This document shows positions 16,921 through 26,153 of a stretch of DNA of 64,000 nucleotides, in pieces; the first letter of the stretch is position 1; each line of letters begins with the position of its first letter. Position numbers and translations under genes: made by a program. Source of the stretch: Nodularia sp. (in: cyanobacteria) (GTDB lineage Bacteria; Cyanobacteriota; Cyanobacteriia; Cyanobacteriales; Nostocaceae); the NCBI GenBank assembly GCA_007692755.1, contig REBL01000164.1:1-64000 (forward strand), in the 5' to 3' direction. The notes beneath the pieces are model-generated. The model did no database searches and was not told the DNA's origin. It saw nothing but the letters and a program-made list of their open reading frames with translations.

Positions 16921-18084
16921 TCATGACAAAAGTAGTTCTCGTAAACGCTGTTGAAAAGTTTCTATGCCGAAAAGAGCGATCGCTTGTTCTCTGAGCCATT
17001 CCCCATCACAACGCTGATCTTTACCTTGCAAAATTTCAATACAAGCTGTTGCTACCGCTTCTGGGTCGCGGTGTGGGACTCGCCATCCGAGTTTACCATC
17101 CTGCAAAGGGTCAGCCGAACCATCGTCATCACCGGATAGCACTGGTAAACCGCAAGTCATCGCTTCTAGATAAACAATCCCAAAACCTTCCTGAGAGGGC
17201 ATAATATAGGCATCAGCGAGGCGATAGTGGGCTATTAACTGTTCTGTAGGCACAAAACCCGCAAACACGACGCGATCGCTCACTCCTAAATCTTCTGCTA
17301 GTTGGGCTAATCGTGGTTGGTCATCGCCCCGACCAATGACCAAATATTTTATTTCTGGGAAAACTTCAGCGATTTGGGGTAGGGCGCGAATCGTCACATC
17401 TACACCTTTATAAATATCTCCTGACCACAGTCGCGCCACGGTCATTAATACTTTAGTACCACCTAAGCCATACTGCTCAATTAATTCTGGCTGTTTAGAA
17501 CCAGGAGTAAATTGATCGCCATCAATGGCACAAGGTAAAATTTTGATTTGATCAGGATTTAGACCATTGGCAGCACAAGCGCGATCGCGGCTATAGCGGC
17601 TAATTGTCCAAATGGCATTGGCTGAGGCTAGAGCCTTTCTTTGACTGTTTTTCAGAGGTTCCCAAACTTCCTTACCATAAGTGAGGACTGTATAAGGAAT
17701 GCCTAACGGCTGACATAAAGTTTTAATTAGTACAGCTAAATTAATATGACCACAATAAACGTGCCGGGGGCGTTTTTGCATCAAAAACTTCACCAAAGCC
17801 CCTGCCATTTTCAGCCTCCCCATTTGAGGCAATTTATTTTGAAAGTAATGAAATTTTAAACTATCAGACTCCCAAGGATTTGATTCGTCAAAACTATCTC
17901 GCAACAAAAAAACTTCTGCTCTACATTCAGGATGAAATCCGGCATAAGCACGAAAAACATCCTTGACATAGGATTGAATACCACCTTCGCGGGCAAAAAT
18001 CTCTAAAAATACAAAGACATGGTGAGCTGGTTTCTTAAGTTTCTGCTCTGGATTTTGCCTTTCTGGAACTGTATCAGCTTGCAT
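16921..18084 (-). CDS. Glycosyltransferase family 4 protein
   Basis: A 387-aa GT-B fold glycosyltransferase. The N-terminal acceptor domain includes the loop REGGIQSYVKDV. The C-terminal donor domain has LMTVARLW, KYLVIGRGDDQPRL, DRVVFAGFVP and the GT4 signature EGFGIVYLEAMTCGLPVL, with its two Glu residues spaced EX7E. A nucleotide-sugar donor and a polysaccharide or glycolipid product are likely; the precise sugar cannot be read. The N-terminus has no signal peptide. It starts 78 bases before the end of the upstream anti-sigma-like gene on the same strand. Confidence 0.9.
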   Translation of the reverse strand: MQADTVPERQNPEQKLKKPAHHVFVFLEIFAREGGIQSYVKDVFRAYAGFHPECRAEVFLLRDSFDESNPWESDSLKFHYFQNKLPQMGRLKMAGALVKFLMQKRPRHVYCGHINLAVLIKTLCQPLGIPYTVLTYGKEVWEPLKNSQRKALASANAIWTISRYSRDRACAANGLNPDQIKILPCAIDGDQFTPGSKQPELIEQYGLGGTKVLMTVARLWSGDIYKGVDVTIRALPQIAEVFPEIKYLVIGRGDDQPRLAQLAEDLGVSDRVVFAGFVPTEQLIAHYRLADAYIMPSQEGFGIVYLEAMTCGLPVLSGDDDGSADPLQDGKLGWRVPHRDPEAVATACIEILQGKDQRCDGEWLREQAIALFGIETFQQRLRELLLS

Positions 18085-18161
18085 TTAAACTTCACTAACA
18101 CTAAATTACGAGAAAAATCAAGTATTTTTAAGTTGACAATTTCTTGTCAACCCTGATGATT

Positions 18162-18599
18162 TTAATCTTCTCTAGCATATTTTAGTATCAGTAAACAATT
18201 TTTACCATCTGTACTGCGTTCGTAAACAACATGGTCAGCCAATCTTCGCAGAAGAAACCAGCCATATCCCCCGACTTGGAGAGTCCCTGGCTGTGGCTCT
18301 GCGATCGCATCGGGATTGAAGGGCTTTCCTTGATCCCAAATTCTCACCTCCAGTCTATCAATCCACAGACTAACTTCAATCTCTATGGTCGTTTCTGGTG
18401 GTAAAGCACCATGAGCGTGACGAACTGCGTTGGTAAAACCTTCAGCTAATGCTAAATTGAGGCGATAAAGTTGGCTTTCTGACCAGCCAAGTTGAGACAA
18501 ATATTTTAAACAGAATTGCTCAAACCATTGTTGTACGTTGTTTAGGAGCTTTAGTTCGCTCTTCACCGCCAGATGGTCGTGCTGCACTATGCTAAGCAT
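18162..18599 (-). CDS. Anti-sigma regulatory factor-like ATPase (RsbW/SpoIIAB type)
   Basis: A 145-aa stand-alone HATPase_c domain. The N box reads LALAEGFTNAVRHAHG (about 48-63), and the G1 box WDQGKPFNP and G2 region GGYGWFLLRRLAD follow. Proteins of this kind bind or phosphorylate anti-sigma antagonists in partner-switching pathways; in cyanobacteria the partners are often PP2C/STAS proteins. None is adjacent here (a PP2C gene is 35 kb away). It precedes the GT4 gene on the same strand, and co-transcription is possible. Confidence 0.85.
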   Translation of the reverse strand: MLSIVQHDHLAVKSELKLLNNVQQWFEQFCLKYLSQLGWSESQLYRLNLALAEGFTNAVRHAHGALPPETTIEIEVSLWIDRLEVRIWDQGKPFNPDAIAEPQPGTLQVGGYGWFLLRRLADHVVYERSTDGKNCLLILKYARED

Positions 18600-18901
18600 T
18601 GACCTTGACTTGAATATAAGTTTAGTGAAAAATGCCTGTATTTATGGCTTTTTAGTGAATTTCGAGTTTTGAATATAGTTTCTTTCCAAAACTAAAAATC
18701 TTAAATTCTACCTGGATTACTAAAATTGACACCTGTACGTTTCAAAATTACATCGGCCAAAAGTATGAGCAGCTTTCAAATCACACTTGAGTGGTGATTG
18801 CTTCAGCAGTTGTTAGCAAGTTAGCTTCTGCCATCAACTACTAAATTTGGGGGATGATTGATCTGAAAACGACAGGTGTCAAAGGCTATTCGCTGCCTAG
18901 T
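18600..18901. other. Intergenic region with a long-range inverted repeat
   Basis: About 300 bases upstream of the anti-sigma-like gene and downstream of petD. It contains TTGACACCTGT (18726-18736), matched by ACAGGTGTCAA (18872-18882), an 11-bp perfect inverted repeat whose similarity continues after a 1-base gap (CGTTTCA/CGTTTTCA). No ORF or RNA gene is seen. Confidence 0.5.
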
Positions 18902-19384
18902 TTAGAACAATCCCAATGTCAAGGATTTATCCAAAGGTAAAGCAGCACCAATACCTAGCCACAGGGTGACAAGTGTACCAAAAAGGAACACTGTAGTCGC
19001 AACTGGACGACGGAAAGGATTTTGGAACTTGTTCACGTTCTCAATAAAGGGAATGAGGATTAGTCCCAGAGGCACAGCCGCCATTGCTAACACTCCTAAG
19101 AGTTTGTTAGGAAGCGATCGCAACATCTGGAATACAGGATACAAGTACCACTCTGGTAAAATTTCCAAAGGTGTGGCAAAAGGATTTGCTGGTTCACCTG
19201 TCATTGCCGGATCTAGCACAGCTAGAGCCACAATACAAGCAAATGAACCCATGATCACAATGGGAAATACATACAGTAGGTCATTAGGCCAAGCGGGTTC
19301 ACCATAGTAGTTGTGACCCATGCCCTTGGCGAGTTTAGCTCTTAACTGAGGATCACTCAGATCGGGTTTTTTTTGCGTTGACAT
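18902..19384 (-). CDS. petD: Cytochrome b6f complex subunit IV
   Basis: A 160-aa thylakoid membrane protein that, with cytochrome b6, forms the plastoquinol-oxidising core of the b6f complex. Seen are the start [21 protein letters not shown], the Qo-site PEWY motif in [16 protein letters not shown], and three hydrophobic helices, exactly the family length. A longer frame begins eight codons upstream, but ATG 19384 gives the standard N-terminus. It lies downstream of petB on the same strand, separated by an unusually repeat-laden 325-base spacer. Confidence 0.98.
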   Translation of the reverse strand: MSTQKKPDLSDPQLRAKLAKGMGHNYYGEPAWPNDLLYVFPIVIMGSFACIVALAVLDPAMTGEPANPFATPLEILPEWYLYPVFQMLRSLPNKLLGVLAMAAVPLGLILIPFIENVNKFQNPFRRPVATTVFLFGTLVTLWLGIGAALPLDKSLTLGLF

Positions 19385-19494
19385 ATTTTTATGCGCTCTC
19401 CTGCTCAAATTCAGTTAAAGCATTTGTGAAAGCCACAAGCTATGAGACCAACCCATTACAGTACGGCGTAAATAGCACAACCATCTCAAATCAT

Positions 19495-19546
19495 TTTTGA
19501 CTTTTGACCCCTCGACTTTGCTCAGGGTAGACTTTTGACTTTTGAC
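19495..19546. repeat. Split TTTTGAC heptamer array in the petB-petD spacer
   Basis: TTTTGAC units at 19495-19508 and 19532-19546 flank the insert CCCTCGACTTTGCTCAGGGTAGA. They are the complement of the AAGTCAA family seen at 1034 and 48967. Confidence 0.65.
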
Positions 19547-19565
19547 GAACGCCTGGTGGGGGTTT

Positions 19566-19678
19566 ACAGCTTTCAGCTTCAAATACAAGTCTTTGCTCTT
19601 ATTGTCGCTTATAAGATATTATTTTCTGATTTCTCATAAGTTTAAAACAAACATTTGCATCTGGAAACTGAAAGCTGT
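19566..19678. repeat. Inverted repeat in the petB-petD spacer
   Basis: ACAGCTTTCAG (19566-19576) pairs perfectly with CTGAAAGCTGT (19668-19678), and the match extends to 15 of 16 bases. The 91-base interior is AT-rich. It could be a foldback element, or could form an RNA stem in the petBD transcript. Confidence 0.55.
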
Positions 19679-19709
19679 GGCCTTTTTGCATTTTGGCTTA
19701 ATTATTAGA

Positions 19710-20357
19710 TTACAAAGGTCCAGAAATACCTTGCTTGCGGATCATCAAGAAGTGGAACAGCATGAACACCGCAATTAACCAAGGTAGTACAAAGGTGTGA
19801 GCGCTATAGTAGCGAGTCAGCGTTGCTTGACCAACACTAGAACCACCGCGTAACATATCAGAAATAAAAACGCCAACTACCGGAATTGCTTCTGGTACGC
19901 CGCTGACGATTTTTACAGCCCAGTAACCAACTTGATCCCAAGGTAGGGAATAACCTGTAACACCAAAAGAAACGGTGATTACAGCTAGGATGACACCACT
20001 AACCCAAGTCAACTCGCGGGGCTTTTTGAAGCCACCTGTGAGGTATACCCGGAAAGTGTGCAAAATCATCATTAACACCATCATGCTGGCAGACCAGCGG
20101 TGAATGGAGCGAATCAGCCAGCCGAAGCTGACATCATTCATGATGTACTCTACCGAAGAGTAAGCTTCAGCCACTGTGGGCTTATAGTAGAACGTCATCG
20201 CAAATCCAGTGGCAAACTGAATTAGAAAGCAAACTAGGGTAATTCCGCCCAAGCAATAAAAAATATTGACATGGGGGGGGACATACTTGCTAGTTACGTC
20301 CTCAGCGAGCGCTTCAATCTCTAAGCGCTCCTCAAACCAGTCGTAAACGTTGGCCAT
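19710..20357 (-). CDS. petB: Cytochrome b6
   Basis: A 215-aa thylakoid cytochrome. All expected ligands are in place: heme bL/bH histidines H86, H100, H187 and H202, and C35 (FYCLGG) for the covalently held heme c-prime. Four hydrophobic helices are present. The N-terminus [20 protein letters not shown] is standard. It is followed on the same strand by petD and divergent from ctpA across a 379-base region, so the three photosynthesis genes may share control signals. Confidence 0.98.
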   Translation of the reverse strand: MANVYDWFEERLEIEALAEDVTSKYVPPHVNIFYCLGGITLVCFLIQFATGFAMTFYYKPTVAEAYSSVEYIMNDVSFGWLIRSIHRWSASMMVLMMILHTFRVYLTGGFKKPRELTWVSGVILAVITVSFGVTGYSLPWDQVGYWAVKIVSGVPEAIPVVGVFISDMLRGGSSVGQATLTRYYSAHTFVLPWLIAVFMLFHFLMIRKQGISGPL

Positions 20358-20736
20358 ACAATCTCAAGTTCCTAAAAATCGGTTGCGGTTGATCAATCTC
20401 CCAATTAACAAGTTTGGGATTTTCACAAAGGGGAGTTTGTTCTTTTGCTTTTCAGCCTTCAGAATGATAAGACTTTTCAGAAACTTAACACTCTGTAAAT
20501 ATGGAATATATTGCGTTGTCTTGGCAAGCCAACACCGAAAATGCTGGTTCCAGGTGGATCTTATCGTTTGCTGAGTGGAATCCACCTCATCAGTTTTGTC
20601 AACAAGTTGATGAGAGGAATGCACCACTTCTATAAAAAAAGTAACATAGTTGAGATATAGATTTCATCAACGACGAGTTAACTAGGCATTTTTCGGCAGT
20701 GTTTCTCGGCAATTTGGGATCAGGTGGAATTTGGAA
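20358..20736. other. petB/ctpA divergent promoter region
   Basis: About 380 bases between divergent petB and ctpA. Two overlapping stems are visible: AGGTGGAT (20552-20559) with ATCCACCT (20580-20587), and CTCATCA (20586-20592) with TGATGAG (20608-20614). These share bases and so are mutually exclusive. They lie about 200 bases upstream of petB and could sit in its leader. No ORF is credible here. Confidence 0.45.
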
Positions 20737-21990
20737 ATGGGGTTCATGCAAAAACAGGTTTTTCGGCTAGGATTTTCACTGCTATTGGCGTTTTGGTTAG
20801 CTTTGGGCGCTCTCATCCAACCAGCAGTAGCTTTAACGGATGAGCAAAAACTAGTTTCAGAAGTTTGGCGAATTGTCAATCGGACTTATCTAGATGAGAC
20901 CTTTAATGATCAAAATTGGTCGCAGGCGAGGCAAAAGGCGCTGGAGAAGCCGCTAAAAGATCATGAAGCCGCTTATGCCGCCATTCAGAAAATGCTCAAA
21001 ACTCTGGGTGATCCGTTTACCCGCTTTTTAGACCCGGAACAGTACCGCAGTTTGCAAGTGAATACTTCTGGTGAACTGACTGGGGTGGGGTTACAAATTG
21101 CTCTCAACCCAGAGACAGGAAAGCTGGAAGTAGTGACTCCCATTGTGGATTCACCAGCAGATATAGCCGGGATTCAACCTCGCGATCGCATTCTCAAAAT
21201 TGAAGGACTGCTCACAGATAATTTGACTCTTGACGAAGCCGCGACCAGAATGCGGGGGCCTGTTGGTAGTACCGTCACACTCTTGATTGAACGAGATGGC
21301 ATCGGAGAAAAAGAAGTCAGAATAGTGCGCGATCGCATTGAGCTTAATCCTGTGGTAGCAGACCTGCGTCTTTCTCCTCAAGGCACGCCCATTGGCTACC
21401 TGCGCCTGACTCAATTCAACGCTAACGCCTCAATGGAATTAGCACACGCTATTTCTAGTTTAGAGAAAAAAGGCGCGGCTGCCTATGTTTTAGATTTGCG
21501 AAATAATCCTGGTGGGTTATTACAATCAGGAATTGAAATTGCCCGTCAGTGGTTAAATTCCGGTACCATCGTTTACACGGTAAATCGCCAAGGTATTCAA
21601 GGCAGTTTTGAATCATTTGGCCCAGCCTTGACAGATGATCCTCTGGTGATTTTAGTCAATAAAGGAACCGCTAGCGCCAGTGAGATTCTCGCCGGAGCGC
21701 TGCAAGATAACGGTCGTGCGAAGTTGGTCGGGGAAACTACCTTTGGTAAAGGCTTAATTCAGTCCTTGTTTGAATTATCCGATGGTTCTGGCTTGGCAGT
21801 CACAATTGCTAAGTATGAAACACCTAAGCACCAAGATATTAACAAATTAGGAATTAAGCCAGATACAGTGATTTCCCAAGAATCCATCACCCGCGCCCAG
21901 ATTGCCACAGAAGCAGACTTGCAATATCAAGCAGCCCTGGAATTATTAAAGACAAATTCCGTGTTGGCGGGAGTGGGAAGTGGGGAGTAA
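20737..21990 (+). CDS. ctpA: Carboxyl-terminal processing protease (D1-type), S41A
   Basis: Periplasmic/lumenal serine protease that trims the C-terminus of photosystem II D1 or related substrates. About 417 aa with an N-terminal signal peptide (hydrophobic stretch about 12-27, then AVALTDEQK). A PDZ domain (about 105-180, PADIAGIQPRDRIL) and the S41 core follow. The Ser/Lys dyad is S313 (KGTASASE) and K338 (TFGKGLIQ), 25 residues apart as in characterised D1 proteases. Several in-frame starts exist (TTG 20731, ATG 20737, ATG 20746); 20737 or 20746 is likely. Divergent from petB. Confidence 0.93.
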   Translation: MGFMQKQVFRLGFSLLLAFWLALGALIQPAVALTDEQKLVSEVWRIVNRTYLDETFNDQNWSQARQKALEKPLKDHEAAYAAIQKMLKTLGDPFTRFLDPEQYRSLQVNTSGELTGVGLQIALNPETGKLEVVTPIVDSPADIAGIQPRDRILKIEGLLTDNLTLDEAATRMRGPVGSTVTLLIERDGIGEKEVRIVRDRIELNPVVADLRLSPQGTPIGYLRLTQFNANASMELAHAISSLEKKGAAAYVLDLRNNPGGLLQSGIEIARQWLNSGTIVYTVNRQGIQGSFESFGPALTDDPLVILVNKGTASASEILAGALQDNGRAKLVGETTFGKGLIQSLFELSDGSGLAVTIAKYETPKHQDINKLGIKPDTVISQESITRAQIATEADLQYQAALELLKTNSVLAGVGSGE

Positions 21991-22002
21991 GAAGAGGCAG
22001 GG

Positions 22003-22030
22003 GAGCAGGGAGCAGGGAGCAGGGTGCAGG
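22003..22030. repeat. STRR array GAGCAGG, four units
   Basis: Three exact GAGCAGG heptamers and one GTGCAGG, directly downstream of ctpA and followed by a G-run. Confidence 0.75.
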
Positions 22031-22051
22031 GGGGAGAAGATGGTAACTTCC

Positions 22052-22142
22052 TAATGACTAATGACCAATGACCAATGACTAATGACCAATGACCAATGAC
22101 TAATGACTAATGACTAATAACCAATGACTAATGACTAATGAC
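22052..22142. repeat. STRR array (C/T)AATGAC, thirteen units, overlapping a gene end
   Basis: Thirteen heptamers, CAATGAC or TAATGAC with one TAATAAC. The 3' end of the minus-strand MBL gene, including its TAG stop (22128-22130), lies in the last units, so its terminal VISH residues are repeat-encoded. Confidence 0.92.
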
Positions 22143-22781
22143 AAGACGCTGGTAAGCATTATCTATGAGACGCTTCCCTCTGAGAAAACCTGTGTTAGCA
22201 CCGGGACAAATGTACTGGAGTGTTTCTGGTGTGAAACGTTCTAGTATGAATTGAAGACTTTTAATTTGTCTCGGCCAGTGAAAGGTTTTGGCTGTGCGAA
22301 ACGTTACTGGTTCGCCTTCCGCGTTGGGAACCAAATGGCGGCCAGAAAATAGCACACCTCCCAAATTACTGTAGTAAAGACAAGATGAACCGGGCGAATG
22401 GCCAGGTGTCCAAATTACCCCAGATGTGGAATTGAGTGTGAATTCCTGGGTAAAGCTGGTGACGGTTAATCCAGGTAATAAATAAGCTTCTTGCTCTTGA
22501 ATTAGGACTTCACAGCCAAAGGTTTGCTGAATTTCGACTGTTTTACCAATAGCATCTCGATGAGTGAGAAATAACCACCGCACTCCACCATGCGATCGCA
22601 AAAAATCTTGATTTGTTTGGTCGTTAGCAGGAGAATCGATCAGGATATTGCCTTCGTTTCCTACAATAAGGTAAGAGGTTCCCCCTAATGTGTCCCGATT
22701 TGGTGGAAAAGCAAAGACGCTATCTAGCACCGGACGAGGTTGCTTCGCTGTCTGACTTGGCTGTTGAGATAAGGGGCGCAT
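22128..22781 (-). CDS. MBL-fold metallo-hydrolase-like protein with altered metal motif
   Basis: About 217 aa from ATG 22781; a TTG at 22886 would add 35 unlikely residues. Fold markers are GGTSYLIVGNEGNILIDSP, WLFLTHRDAIGK, WTPGHSPGSSCLY and GVLFSGRHLV. The canonical HxHxDH motif is replaced by H-R-D-A-I-G, so the first zinc site is incomplete, as in a subset of MBL proteins with an HRD motif. Catalytic activity and substrate are therefore uncertain. The last codons come from a heptamer array. It is convergent with ctpA and divergent from the M50 protease. Confidence 0.8.
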   Translation of the reverse strand: MRPLSQQPSQTAKQPRPVLDSVFAFPPNRDTLGGTSYLIVGNEGNILIDSPANDQTNQDFLRSHGGVRWLFLTHRDAIGKTVEIQQTFGCEVLIQEQEAYLLPGLTVTSFTQEFTLNSTSGVIWTPGHSPGSSCLYYSNLGGVLFSGRHLVPNAEGEPVTFRTAKTFHWPRQIKSLQFILERFTPETLQYICPGANTGFLRGKRLIDNAYQRLVISH

Positions 22782-22970
22782 GAGCAAAAACCGCAGATGA
22801 GGAGTGGTAAAAATTGGTTGACACAGTAGAAGTTCTGAAGAATTAATACTTGAGAATTCATAACTGCTGTTAACGGTTATAGACAAATTGGGGTTTCGAG
22901 TTCATCTGGTAGTGAAGGTTGTGGTACCGACACACCAGTGAGACATTTTTTCCAAACTACTAAAGATCAC

Positions 22971-24443
22971 ATGACATTTTGGTTTCTCCTCCTACTGGGA
23001 CTAGCTACTTATCTAATAGTGCAGCGCAGCGTTGCTCAAATCACCCGCACGCCAGTTTGGTTGCTGTGGCTGGTGTTAATGACTCCAGCTTTGATATTGA
23101 GCGGATGGACAATAATCTACGGGGCGCAACCACCTCCGCCATCAGCACTGGTGATTTGGCCATCAATTATCTGCCTTCTGTTATACTGGCTGTTGTTTCA
23201 ATGGGGTCGGAGAACGCCAAGAGATCCGCAAACTCAAGTCCAGGCTCTTGAATCACAATCGGCTATCCATCCTACCGCAGAACCAGTACCAGTGCGTCCC
23301 ATTGAACCAACGGAAGAAACCCAACTGAGAAATTGTTTTCCCTGGTCTGTGTACTACATCCACAACATTGAGTACAGACCCCAAGCTGTGATCTGTCGGG
23401 GTCAGATCAGAACCACACCGACTCAGGCTTATCAACAGATTAAGGCCAATATTGAAGCGCAATTTGGCGATCGCTTTCTGCTGATTTTTCAAGAAGGTTT
23501 CAATGGCAAACCTTTCTTTGTACTTGTCCCTAATACTCAAGCAGCTAAAAATACTAGCAAGCCTGAACAGATCACACGTCCCAGATTAGCTTTATTTTTA
23601 GTATTAGCTACTTTGGCTACTACTACTTTGGTGGGTGCGAACTTAGCCGGGGCTGATCCTCAACAACTAGCATCAGACCCAAGTGTTTTGTTACAAGGAT
23701 TACCCTATGCTTTAGGGCTAATGACTATTTTGGGTATCCACGAACTTGGTCATTATTTGACAGCGCGATACTACAAAATTCGGGCAACACTGCCTTATTT
23801 TATTCCTCTGCCCTTCTTTTTAGGCACTTTTGGCGCATTTATTCAAATGCGTAGTCCCATTCCTAACCGCAAAGCTTTATTTGACGTGAGCATTGCTGGC
23901 CCACTGGCGGGTTTTGTGGTGACTTTACCCTTACTCATTTGGGGTTTGGTGAATTCGGAATTGGTTCCTATGACTGACCAAACGGGACTTTTAAACCCGG
24001 AAGCTCTTAACCCCAAGTCTTCAATTTTATTAGCATTGCTCTCCAAGCTAGCATTAGGCAGCGCGTTAACCCCAACATCAGCGATTAACCTTCATCCTAT
24101 AGCGATCGCTGGTTTTCTGGGGCTAATCGTCACAGCTTTGAATTTGATGCCTGTAGGACAACTCGATGGCGGTCACATTGTCCATGCCATGTTCGGGCAG
24201 AAAACCGCAATCATCATTGGTCAAATTTCCCGCTTATTACTACTACTACTTTCTTTAGTGCAGCAAGGATTTTTGGTATGGGCAATTATCTTGTTATTCA
24301 TCCCCTTGATTGATGAACCTGCCTTGAATGATGTCACGGAACTGGATAATAAACGTGACATTTTAGGATTGATGGCAATGGCATTATTGATCATCATTGT
24401 GCTGCCATTACCGGAGGCGATCGCGAACTTGTTGCAAATATAA
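22971..24443 (+). CDS. Site-2-type zinc metalloprotease, M50 family (EGY-like)
   Basis: A multi-helix intramembrane protease of about 490 aa. The zinc motif HELGH begins at H257, and the third ligand block NLMPVGQLDGGH lies about 130 residues later. A cytosolic domain of about 170 residues lies between the N-terminal pair of membrane helices (about 1-55) and the catalytic bundle. FFLGTFGAFIQMRSPIPNR after HELGH is typical of the chloroplast EGY/cyanobacterial S2P branch. Its substrates may be membrane anti-sigma factors; this is inference. GTG 22938 is an alternative start, but ATG 22971 opens directly on a membrane helix. Confidence 0.9.
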   Translation: MTFWFLLLLGLATYLIVQRSVAQITRTPVWLLWLVLMTPALILSGWTIIYGAQPPPPSALVIWPSIICLLLYWLLFQWGRRTPRDPQTQVQALESQSAIHPTAEPVPVRPIEPTEETQLRNCFPWSVYYIHNIEYRPQAVICRGQIRTTPTQAYQQIKANIEAQFGDRFLLIFQEGFNGKPFFVLVPNTQAAKNTSKPEQITRPRLALFLVLATLATTTLVGANLAGADPQQLASDPSVLLQGLPYALGLMTILGIHELGHYLTARYYKIRATLPYFIPLPFFLGTFGAFIQMRSPIPNRKALFDVSIAGPLAGFVVTLPLLIWGLVNSELVPMTDQTGLLNPEALNPKSSILLALLSKLALGSALTPTSAINLHPIAIAGFLGLIVTALNLMPVGQLDGGHIVHAMFGQKTAIIIGQISRLLLLLLSLVQQGFLVWAIILLFIPLIDEPALNDVTELDNKRDILGLMAMALLIIIVLPLPEAIANLLQI

Positions 24444-24600
24444 TCAGTGAGCAGTTAACAGTTACCAGTTAACAGTCAAGAGACATACAGCGGATTGCAG
24501 GTTGATGAGTTACACCAAGAAATAATCAACCACAGATAAACTACATAAATGAAAACTGCTGTACTTGGGTTTAAGTCCCTCTCCTTATGCCTAGATAACT

Positions 24601-24621
24601 GTTCACTGTTCACTGTTCACT
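24601..24621. repeat. STRR array GTTCACT, three units
   Basis: Three exact GTTCACT heptamers just downstream of the phycobilin lyase stop codon (minus strand). Confidence 0.75.
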
Positions 24622-24629
24622 GATTTAAA

Positions 24630-25196
24630 CTAACTGGAGGTGGAATCAGCTGTTTCAGATGCTTTAGCAGCTGCTGAAGTAACACCCATGCGGATTTCCG
24701 AAGTAAAGGAAGCCATACTAAAGCCACCAAACCGCTTGAGGATACTCACCCGCATCCGTAAATTGGGACTAGCAAACCACAAGCGTTCTTCAGAAGACAT
24801 GGTTTCGTACTCTGTAATTAGAGTCAAAGCGCCATCGCTACCCATCTTATAGCTGCCAGCAACGGGGGCTTTCTCTGCATAACCCATTTCTCGCAGTAAC
24901 TTACCTTCATCGGGATTGTCCGCATCGGGTATGGTAGCTAACACAGTAGAGCCAGTATGTTTTTCTTCATCCCATTCCATCGTGCCATTCCAGGTGACTC
25001 TAGCGCCACAGGAGGCGGCACTGGGAGCAATTTCGTATTGTTCACACAGCTTGATCACCTCTGGATGATCTGCGGGTAGACTCTCAATTACTAGGTCTGA
25101 TTTGCCGTCCTCAGATTGTTTAAAAGCCAAATGGTGACTAGTCCGATGGGAAAACCATTTACCAGCACTCAACTCAAAAAATTCTTCAATATTCAT
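24630..25196 (-). CDS. CpcS/CpeS-family phycobiliprotein lyase
   Basis: About 188 aa, from ATG 25196 ([21 protein letters not shown]); a 20-residue extension to 25256 is Cys/Phe-rich and unlikely. Family marks are the [12 protein letters not shown] start, [16 protein letters not shown], and [15 protein letters not shown] followed by FTSEIRMG. This is the calycin-like CpcS/CpeS lyase that attaches phycocyanobilin to Cys-82-type sites of phycobiliproteins. The NblB/CpcE-like HEAT protein lies 71 bases upstream on the same strand, so the two probably act in phycobilin handling together. The exact subclass is not determined. Confidence 0.9.
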   Translation of the reverse strand: MNIEEFFELSAGKWFSHRTSHHLAFKQSEDGKSDLVIESLPADHPEVIKLCEQYEIAPSAASCGARVTWNGTMEWDEEKHTGSTVLATIPDADNPDEGKLLREMGYAEKAPVAGSYKMGSDGALTLITEYETMSSEERLWFASPNLRMRVSILKRFGGFSMASFTSEIRMGVTSAAAKASETADSTSS

Positions 25197-25267
25197 GAAT
25201 AAAACTACCCTGAAACAAAATGTTAAACATTCTACTTTTGAGCAAAAAGTAGGCAAAGCTATGGAGA

Positions 25268-25948
25268 CTAAGCTTGATTAGCCTTCTCTTCCAGCCTTCC
25301 CAGAGAAATCCTCGCTGCTTCGGCAACGTTGAAATGCTGGTCTTTTTCTAAATATTTTAGAGCTGAAACACTCTTAGTAGTCGGAAGATTTCCCAAGGCT
25401 TCTGCCAAACGTTGCCGCACTAACCAATCCTCTGACTGAGCAAAGCGCAGGATACTATCTACAGACTCAATATCTTGGATTTCCCCCAGTGCGGAAATTG
25501 CCGCTTCTTGTAAGACTGTTTCGCTGCTATCCAATGCTTGAATTAAAACATCATGGGCGCGTGGATCTTTAATATTACCCAGGGAAACTGCTGCACTAAA
25601 GCGCACTAGCCAATCAGTATCTTCATAAAATGTCCGTGCCAGTACCTCAAAGGCTCTAGCATCACCTAAATAGCCTAAAGCTCCCGCAGCATCGGCACGA
25701 ATGCCATAATCTGGGTCATTTTCAAGAATTTTTACTAAAAGTGGATAAGATTCGGCTGTGGGCTTCACTCCCAGGGCAAATATAGCCATTGATCGCAGTT
25801 GCAACGATTCATCATCCAATACCTTTTTAATTAAAGGTACTGCGTCCTCAGCTGATAGATTACGCAAACTGGCCAGAGCTACCATGCGATCGCGCAAATT
25901 CGGACTTTCTAACTGAACAGAGATTTCCTCAAAGGGTACAGCAGCCAT
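25268..25948 (-). CDS. HEAT-repeat protein, NblB/CpcE-like
   Basis: A 226-aa all-helical protein made of about six HEAT/PBS-lyase repeats ([81 protein letters not shown]). Proteins of this type include the CpcE/F bilin lyase subunits and NblB, a chlorophyll/phycobilisome degradation factor. Size and single-subunit form favour the NblB-like group. Its position immediately upstream of a CpcS-type lyase on the same strand supports a phycobilisome role. Confidence 0.8.
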   Translation of the reverse strand: MAAVPFEEISVQLESPNLRDRMVALASLRNLSAEDAVPLIKKVLDDESLQLRSMAIFALGVKPTAESYPLLVKILENDPDYGIRADAAGALGYLGDARAFEVLARTFYEDTDWLVRFSAAVSLGNIKDPRAHDVLIQALDSSETVLQEAAISALGEIQDIESVDSILRFAQSEDWLVRQRLAEALGNLPTTKSVSALKYLEKDQHFNVAEAARISLGRLEEKANQA

Positions 25949-26060
25949 TTAATTCCCAGCGCTTTCTTTACTTATCTTTACTTTAACTGATTCCCTTGTG
26001 AGGCTGTGGGCATCACCACTGAGGAGTTTGGTACTTTTGAAATGTCAATCATAGCCCTTG

Positions 26061-26095
26061 ACTGATAACTGATAACTGATAACTGATAACTGATA
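26061..26095. repeat. STRR array ACTGATA, five units
   Basis: Five exact ACTGATA heptamers between the HEAT protein gene and the TolC gene. Confidence 0.9.
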
Positions 26096-26153
26096 AAGCC
26101 CCACGGATAAATCCGGGGGCTGGCAAAGAAGATGCACACGTTGTTTGACGAAT

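Noticed and set aside
20364-20627. 87-codon minus-strand frame upstream of petB
   Set aside because: It covers the promoter and stem-loops of petB; no homology and no start signal.
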